Positions 57,371-64,000 of a stretch of DNA of 64,000 nucleotides are shown one piece after another. Location of the stretch: contig NW_026622808.1 in assembly GCF_023065955.2 (NCBI RefSeq), forward strand, positions 46,078,475-46,142,474, given 5' to 3'. Source of the DNA: Ursus arctos. Taxonomy: Eukaryota > Chordata > Mammalia > Carnivora > Ursidae. The position numbers and the translations under genes are program-made. The notes beneath the pieces are model-generated. The model did no database searches. It was not told the origin of the DNA and worked only from the letters and a program-made list of their open reading frames with translations. Position 1 is the first letter of the stretch, and the number at the start of each line of letters is the position of its first letter.

Positions 57371-58414
57371 CTGTAATACTGACAGCCTGGGACCTGGCAT
57401 TGATATAAGGAAGCCCAGAGTACAGAGAACATCTTTAACCTAGACAGGCTCCTATTCAACAATTACAGTTTTACAGGTTATTGGAATTCTTGTGCTGGAA
57501 GGATATATCCCTGCAGTGTGTGCACAGAAGGACTGTAAAGAAAAAGTAGCTGACAGACAGAAAACTGATCCACAACAGCTTCTATAAACGGACCATGAAA
57601 TCATCAGGTTCCTTGGTCTTTTATTTGTTTCTGGATGGAATCCCAGGAAGGGTAGATAACCTTCACCTCAGAACAATGCGGCGCATCATATGTAAATGTA
57701 ATGAGATGATGAATTATTCCAGTGTCATTATGCCCATGATTTATGGGGAGACATTATCTGTTAAAAGCCCAGGCTGAAAGAATATTGATTTCGCTTTTAC
57801 TGAGACAGCCATTTAAAACTTTTTAAAGACAGCAAATGATTGTTTAAAAGACCAACTTCAAAAAGGCCAGTTTCAAAGCATGGGAGGGGGTGGAGAGGAA
57901 GCAGAAAGGGTGATGCAGCTACTTTAAGAGCCATTTGGACACAGTTAGATCCTCTCACTCTATAATCTCCTGGAACACCTTGCGCTTCTCCTTTGTAGCA
58001 GTTGGCTGCACTCACAAGATTTTATACCAAATTCTGCTTTAGGACCATTTCTAGGTTCAAAGCTGAATTTCTTCCTGGACAAATAATGTTCTCTATCCTT
58101 CTCACCCAATTTATTTTGAAATCCAGAAGCAGCGGGTTGATGCTATTTGGTAGCAGTAGTGGGTAGGGAGTTTTCTTGTCTCCTTTAAGTCAAATAACGT
58201 AATTTTCTAAATCACATGCTATCATGCTGATAGTAAATTATGCTTTCCCCAGAATATAGGGAGAGCATACATGGTGAATTTTTAAAGAGGAGGATATGAC
58301 AGTATGGAACAGAGTGGTAGATTTGGGTCTAAGTGAATTTGAAGAAATATTTTCTTGTACTCTGTATCATCTTATCCTCTACAGCTGAGTTTTCTGCCAT
58401 GCAAAAGGAAGGAA
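57371..58414. other. Unassigned interval
   Basis: No frame or repeat was recognised. Confidence 0.45.
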
Positions 58415-58630
58415 GATTGATATTTGTCAAGTACCTTCAACAGGCCAGGTACTTAATAACCATGCTTTATTTAATCCTCCCAATAAATTTCCACGATAGT
58501 TATTGCTGTCTTCATTTATAGATACAGCAACTGAGGCCTGGGAATGGTAAGTCTAAGGTTCCAGCAATAGGTGACACAGCCTGAATTTGTACCCAGTACT
58601 ATCTAATTCTTAAACTTCTTGCTCTTTCCA
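58415..58630 (-). mobile_element. MIR SINE, antisense
   Basis: 'CAGGCCAGGTACTTAATAAC', 'TTAATCCTCCCAATAAATTT', 'ACAGCAACTGAGGCCTGGGA', 'GGTGACACAGCCTGAATTTG'. Confidence 0.8.
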
Positions 58631-59639
58631 AGAACTTTCTTGCATCTCAGTTCATAAGATCAGGTATCCTCACCAAGGAGGAAATCTTAGTCTTCAGAAG
58701 AAGTAATGTATGAGGATTCTTAGTTCTCCGTGTCCTTGCCAACACTTGTTATTGTCTGGCCTTTTATTTTATTGTCTGGCCTTTTATTTTAGCCATTTTA
58801 GTGGGTATTCAACAGTATTTCGTTATAGTTTTAATTTGCATTTCTCTGATAACTAGAGATCTTTGCATGTGCTTACTGGCCATTTATATATTTTTGGAGA
58901 AAAGAATATTCAGAATTTGTACCCAATGTTTAATTTTGTTGTTATTTTACTATTAAGTTCTTTATAAATTTAGATTCAAGTTCCTTATGGAATACATGAT
59001 TTGCAAATATTTTCTCCCATTTTGTGAGTTATTATCTTTTCTCTTTCTTGATGGTGTTAAGTACAAAACTTTTAATTATGATGAAGTCCAAACTATCTAT
59101 CTCTTTCTTCTTGTTTGTACTTTTGGTGTCATATCTAAGAATCAATTGCCTAACAAAGTCACAAAGACTTATTCCTATCTTTTTCTTTTAAAAGTTTTAT
59201 AGTTTCAGCTCTTGCATTTATGTCTGTGATCCATTTAGAGTTAATTTTTGTATATGGTGTGAGGAAGGGGTCCAACTTCACTCTTGCACATGGATCCAAA
59301 GTTGTCTCAGCACCATTTGTTGAAAAGATTATTTTTACCTCCTTGAATCTCCTTGTCCCACTGTAGAAAATCAATTTACTATAAATGTTAGAGGTTATTT
59401 CTGGATTTTCATTTCAATTCCATTGATCTACATATTTATCCTTATGCCAGTACCATACTGTCTTGATTACTAGCTTTGTAGTAAGTTTTTAAGTTGGTAT
59501 GAGTTCTCCAACTCTGTTCTTCCTTTTCAAGGTTGTTTTGCCTACTCTAGATCCCTTGAATTTTCATATAAATATTAGGTTCATTTGTCAATTTCTGAAA
59601 AAAAAAAGCTAGCTTGGATTTTGAAAAGAATTGCATTGA

Positions 59640-61375
59640 ATTAATATCGTTAAAATATCCATATTACCCAAAGCAGTCAGCAGATTCAATGCAATCCCTA
59701 CCACAATACAAACAGCATTTTACACAAAACTAGAACAAATAATACTAACATTTGTATAGAACCACAGAAGACCCTGAATAGCCAAAGCAATCCTGAGAAA
59801 GAACAAAGCTGGAGGTATTACAATACCAGTTTTCAAGATACAATGCAAAGCTGTAGCAATCAAAACAGTATGGTATTGACATAAAAATAGACACAGAGAT
59901 TAATGGAACAGAATAGAAAACCCAGAAATAAACCCACATTTACATGGTCAGTTAATTTATGACAAAGGAGGCAAGAACATACAATGTAGAAAAGACAGTC
60001 CCTTCAACAGATGGTGCTGGGAAAACTGGACAGCTACATGTAAAAGAACAAAAGTAGACCACTTTCTTACACAATACACAAACTGAAAATGGATTAAAGA
60101 CCTAAATGTTAGACCTGAAACCATAAAAACCCTAGAAGAGAACATAGGCAGTACTTTCTCTGACTGTAGTGACATTTTTCTAGATATGACTTCTAAGGCA
60201 AGGGAAACAAAAAGAAAAAATAAATTATTGGGACTACATCAAAATAAAAAGCTTTTCACAGCGAAGCAAATCATCAACAAAACAAAAAAACAACCTACCC
60301 AATGGAAGAAGGTATCTTCAAATGATATATTTGATAAGGGATTAATATCTAATATAAAGAACTGATACAACTCAACACTAAAAAGAAACAAACAATCTCA
60401 TTAAAAAATTGGCAGAGGACCTGAATAGACATTTTTCCAAAGAAGACAAACGGATTGCCAACAGACACATGAAAAGATGCTCAACATCACTAATCATCAG
60501 GGCAATGCAAATCAAAACCACAACGAAATATCATCCTATACCCATTAGAATGGCTAAAACCAAAATGACAAGAAATAACAAGTGCTGGTGAAGATGTGGA
60601 GAAAAAAGAACCCCTGTACATTTGGTGGGACTATAAATTGGTACAGCCACTGTGGAAAACAGTATGGAGGTTCCTCTAAAAATTAAAAATAGAAATGCCA
60701 TATGATCCAGTAATTCCACTGCTTGATACTTACACAAAGCAAATGAAAACATCAATTTGAAAAGATATATGCACCCCTATGTTTATCGCAGCATTATTTA
60801 CAATAGCCAAGATTTGAAAGCAACCTAAGTGTCCATTGATAGATAAAAGGATGAGAAAAATGAGGCATATATATACAATGCAATATTATGCAGCTGTAAA
60901 AAAGGATGAGATCATGCCATTTGAGACAACATGGATGGACCTAGGAAGTATGCTAAGTGAAAATGTCAGAAAAAGACAAATACCACATAATTCCACTTCT
61001 AAGTGGAATCTTAAAAAAAAAAAAAGCGAATAAACAAACAAAAAAGCAGAATCAGACCTACAAATACAGAGAAGAAACTGATGGTTGCCAGAGGGGAGGG
61101 GGACAGGAGGTTGGGCAAATGGGTGAAGGGGAGTGAGAGATACAGGCTTCCAGTTATGGAATGAATAAGTGACAGGAGTAAAAGTTACAGCATGATCAAT
61201 GATATTGTGATAGTGATGTAACAGGACACATGGTGGCTACACTTGTGGCAAACATAGCATAATGTATAATTTGTTAAATCACTAAGCTGTACACTTGAAA
61301 CCAATGTAACATGGTGTGTCAACTATACTCAAATAAAAAGCAACAACAAAACACCCCAACAAACAAACAAAACAA
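59640..61375 (+). mobile_element. L1 3' 1.7 kb, inserted head-on into the older L1
   Basis: Starts ATTAATATCGTTAAAATATC in mid-ORF2 and runs through CCCATTAGAATGGCTAAAAC and the ORF2 end to a 3' UTR ending ATACTCAAATAAAAAGC and an A/C-rich tail. Perfect 16-bp duplication AAAAGAATTGCATTGA at 59624-59639 and 61376-61391. The frame at 60409-60591 keeps [20 protein letters not shown] from ORF2p; other frames are broken, so it is older than the 18155 copy. Confidence 0.93.
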
Positions 61376-61828
61376 AAAAGAATTGCATTGAGTCTGTGGA
61401 TCAATTTGGGGAGTGTTGCCATTTTAACAATATTAAGTCTTCCAACCCATGAACATGGAATGAGTTTTCACTTATTTATGTCTTCTTTAATTTCTTTCAG
61501 CAATGCTTTGTAGTTCTCAGGGTATAACTTCTGTGTTTCTTTGATAAATTTATTCCTAAGTATTTTATTCTTTTTGATGCTAATGTAAATGGAACTTCAT
61601 TTCTTAAACTTATTACTACTTAGTCCATTGTTACTGTATAGAAATCCAATTGACTTTTTTTTCCAGTTAACTTTTATATATTGATCTGTGTCCTGCAAAC
61701 TTGCTGAACTCATTTATTAGCTTTAATATATATTTTTTTACCCTTTGAGTTTTCTCTATGTATTAGATCATGCCATCTGCAAACTGGTAGTTTTACTTCT
61801 TCTGTTTCAATTTGAATGCCTTTTAAAA

Positions 61829-62077
61829 AAAAGAGAGGCAAACCAAGAAACACACTCTAAACTGATGAGAGAACTAACTGATGGTTACCAGAGGGGAGGT
61901 GGAATGGGTTAAATAGGTGATGGGGATGAAGGAGGGCACGTGATGAGCCCTGGGTGTTGTATGAAGTGTTGAATCACTAAATTGTACACCTTAAACTAAA
62001 ATTATCCTGTATGTTAACTAACTGGAATTTAAATAAAAACTTTCAAAAATTAAAAAAATAAAATAAAATATACCTCA
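61829..62077 (+). mobile_element. Carnivore L1 3' UTR end, 250 bp
   Basis: CTGATGGTTACCAGAGGGGA, GAAGGAGGGCACGTGATGAG, CCCTGGGTGTTGTATG, AACTAACTGGAATTTAAATA and an (AATAA)n tail. An imperfect duplication ATGCCTTTTA / ATGCTTTTTA flanks it. Confidence 0.85.
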
Positions 62078-62426
62078 TTTGAAGAGAAAAAAATGGATGC
62101 TTTTTATTTATTTTTCTGGTTTAATTTCCCTGACTAAAACCTCAAGCTTAATGTTAAATTAAAGTGGCATAAATGGACATTCTTGTCTTGTTCCTGATCT
62201 TAGGGGAACAGCTTTCAGTCTTGCCTTTAAGTATAATGTTAGCTATGGGTATGTTGTAAATGTCCTTAATCACATTGAGAAAATTTCCTTCTTTCCTTGT
62301 TCATTAAGTGGTTTTTCCAAAAAGGAGTTTTGGGTTTTGTCAAATGCTTTTTCTGCATTTATTGAAATAATTATATGGGGTTTTTTGTTTGTTTTTGTTT
62401 TTGGTTTTTTTGCCCTTGGTTCTATT

Positions 62427-62688
62427 TTTTTTTTTTTACTTTTTTTTATTATATTATGTTAGTCACCATACAGTACATCCCTGCTTTTTGATGTAAAGTT
62501 CCATGATTCATTACTTGCGTATAATACCCAGTGCACCATGCAATACGTGCCCTCCTTAATACCCATCACCAGCCTATCCCATTCCCCTACCCCCTCCCCT
62601 CTGAAGCCCTCAGTTTGTTTCCCAGAGTCCATAGTCTCTCATGGTTCATTCCCCCTTCTCTTTACCCCCCCTTTCTTCTTCCCTTTCT
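62427..62688 (-). mobile_element. Young carnivore L1 3' end, antisense, with target-site duplication
   Basis: Reverse of the 18155/35419 type: poly(T), ATTATATTATGTTAGTCACC, CCCAGTGCACCATGCAATAC, CAGTTTGTTTCCCAGAGTCC and a C-rich end. It carries only 3' UTR. Perfect 16-bp duplication TGCCCTTGGTTCTATT at 62411-62426 and 62689-62704. Confidence 0.95.
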
Positions 62689-62990
62689 TGCCCTTGGTTC
62701 TATTGATACAGTATATAACATTAATTGATTTTTAATTATTAAGCTAAATTTATGTTCCTAGGATAAATCCCATTTTGTCATGGTGTATACTTTTTTTTTT
62801 AAATTACTGGATTCAGTTTGCTAGTATTTTGTTGAATATTTTGTGTCTCTATTCATAAGAGATATTGGCTGTAGTTTTCTTGTGAAATCTTTGTCCGATT
62901 TTGCTATCAACGTAATACTGGCCTCACAGACTAAGTTGAGAAATGTTCCCTTCTATTCTTTGAGAGACTTTGTGAAGAATTGGTATTAAG

Positions 62991-63191
62991 CTTTTTTTTT
63001 TAAAGATTTTTTATTTATTTGAGAGAGAGAGAGCAAGAGCATAAGCGGGGGGAGGGTCAGAGGGAGAGGGAGAAGCAGACTCTCACCTGAGCAGGATGCC
63101 CGACACGGGGCTCAACGCTCAATCCCAGAACCCTAGGATCATGAACCAAGCCAAAGGCAGATGCTTAAATGACTGAGCCACTCAGGAGCCC
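62991..63191 (-). mobile_element. Can-SINE, antisense
   Basis: AAAGATTTTTTATTTATTTG, a GA-rich body, GACACGGGGCTCAACGCTCA, AGCCAAAGGCAGATGCTTAA. Perfect duplication TGGTATTAAG at 62981-62990 and 63192-63201. Confidence 0.94.
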
Positions 63192-63328
63192 TGGTATTAA
63201 GTCTTTAAAATTTTGCTAGAATTAATCACTGAAGCCATCTTGTTCTGGGCTTTTCTTTGTGGAAATTATTATACTTACTAATTCAATCTCTCGTTATAGG
63301 TTTCTAATCAGATTTCCTATTTCTTCTT

Positions 63329-63531
63329 CTTCTTTTTTTTTTTAAGATTTTATTTATTTATTCGACAGAGACAGAGACAGCCAGCGAGAGAGGGAACACA
63401 AGCAGGGGGAGTGGGAGAGGAAGAAGCAGGCTCATAGCGGAGGAGCCTGATGTGGGGCTCGATCCCATAACGCCGGGATCATGCCCTGAGCCGAAGGCAG
63501 ACGCTTAACTGCTGTGCCACCCAGGCGCCCC
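63329..63531 (-). mobile_element. Young Can-SINE, antisense
   Basis: AAGATTTTATTTATTTATTC, GAGGAGCCTGATGTGGGGCT, GCCGAAGGCAGACGCTTAAC, GCTGTGCCACCCAGGCGCCC. Same GCTGTGCCACC form as the 54335 copy. Perfect duplication TCCTATTTCTTCTT at 63315-63328 and 63532-63545. Confidence 0.95.
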
Positions 63532-63780
63532 TCCTATTTCTTCTTGAGTCGGTTTTGATACATTGTATTTTTCTAGGAATTTGTCCATTCCATCTGGGTT
63601 ATCTAATTCTTTGGGATATAGTTTTTCATAATATTCTTTTGTAATCATTTTTATTTCTGTAATTATTTCTGTACCCCTCTTTTATTCTTTTTTTCAGTTG
63701 ATGTTCTCTATCACTCTCATTTTTCTTGGTCAGACTTGCTAAAGGCTTACCAATTTTGTTATGTTTTTCTAAGAAACTTG

Positions 63781-64000
63781 GGCCTGTGCAAAGATCCCCT
63801 GGCATGCCAGTGTTTTCAGCAGGACTCTCTTTGTCTCTTTCTCTGATCTTCTGTTAAACTGTCGGCCTCTGTTGGTATCACACCCAGTTGTTTAGCTCCT
63901 CTAATTGTTGGCTTATTGCTCTATTTTTGTTGGCAATGTTCTGAAACATAAATTGCTTCACGGTCTGATATAAATAAATTCAGGCCCCTCTGCATATTTC
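63781..64000. other. Unassigned end of window
   Basis: L1 similarity fades after AACTTGGGCCTGTGC. The last 220 bp (CAGTTGTTTAGCTCCTCTAA and on) is not a repeat I recognise. The window may cut an element here. Confidence 0.35.

Larger units (their letters stand above)
58725..63780 (-). mobile_element. Old L1 ORF2, antisense, host of a nested cluster
   Basis: One minus-strand L1 in pieces: 58725-59639, 61392-61828, 62078-62426, 62705-62980, 63202-63328 and 63546 to about 63780. Left to right it walks from the ORF2 3' end (GTTTTAATTTGCATTTCTCT) back through the reverse-transcriptase region (AAATGCTTTTTCTGCATTTA). Five later insertions separate the pieces. A 20-bp exact tandem duplication sits at 58751-58790. 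Frames are broken. Confidence 0.88.

Noticed and set aside
1..64000. A bacterial or phage system (operon, defence island, CRISPR, prophage)
   Set aside because: No dense coding, no long frames and no ribosome-binding-site pattern. The window is filled with mammalian SINEs and LINEs.

Overview
This window reads as non-coding nuclear DNA from a placental mammal of the order Carnivora. I found no credible protein-coding exon, rRNA, tRNA gene, CRISPR array or bacterial-type operon. The longest open frames reach only about 120-130 codons. Those that can be explained are remnants of LINE ORF2 or of the L2 reverse transcriptase, and the rest look like chance. The clade call rests on tRNA-Lys-derived Can-SINEs (head GGGGCGCCTGGGTGGC, body GTTAAGCGTCTGCCTTCGGC, tail (AAATA)nAAATCTT) and on young L1 3' ends of carnivore type. 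The youngest SINE (54335-54536), with CACAGCGGTTAAGC and a body ending GCTGGCTGTCTCTATCTC, resembles the bear/panda (possibly seal) subfamily. An arctoid carnivore, most likely a bear, is an inference from memory of those families.

Layout. 0-11.5 kb: old L1 remnants, MIR, L2 and MER5, and a broken L1 (7.9-10.8 kb) carrying an MLT1 LTR and an AT-rich tandem repeat. 11.5-17.7 kb: mostly unique sequence, with a retroposed 3'-UTR-like fragment inside a MER5 (14.97-15.17 kb) and a palindrome-rich stretch at 16.87-16.95 kb. 17.7-32.8 kb: a SINE, a young L1 3' end at 18.2-18.7 kb, MIR/L2 and MER20, and a 2.3-kb HAL1 (30.4-32.8 kb) split by a SINE. 32.8-58.4 kb: long unique intervals with many ancient MIR/L2/MER copies, a second young L1 3' end (35.4 kb), a 1.6-kb antisense L2 with readable reverse-transcriptase remnants (46.3-47.9 kb), microsatellites and a young SINE inside a MIR (54.3 kb). 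58.7-63.8 kb: a nested L1 cluster, one old minus-strand L1 broken by two plus-strand L1 3' ends, one young minus-strand L1 3' end and two SINEs. Four of those five insertions keep a clear target-site duplication.

There is no gene network to describe. The organisation is a record of insertions: MIR, L2 and MER5/MER20 first, then L1M, HAL1 and MLT1, then carnivore L1s and Can-SINEs. Repeat family names come from remembered consensus sequences, not a database search. Element ends are good to about 10-30 bp unless a target-site duplication fixes them. Intervals marked as lacking a feature may hold ancient repeats or conserved regulatory DNA that cannot be recognised by eye.
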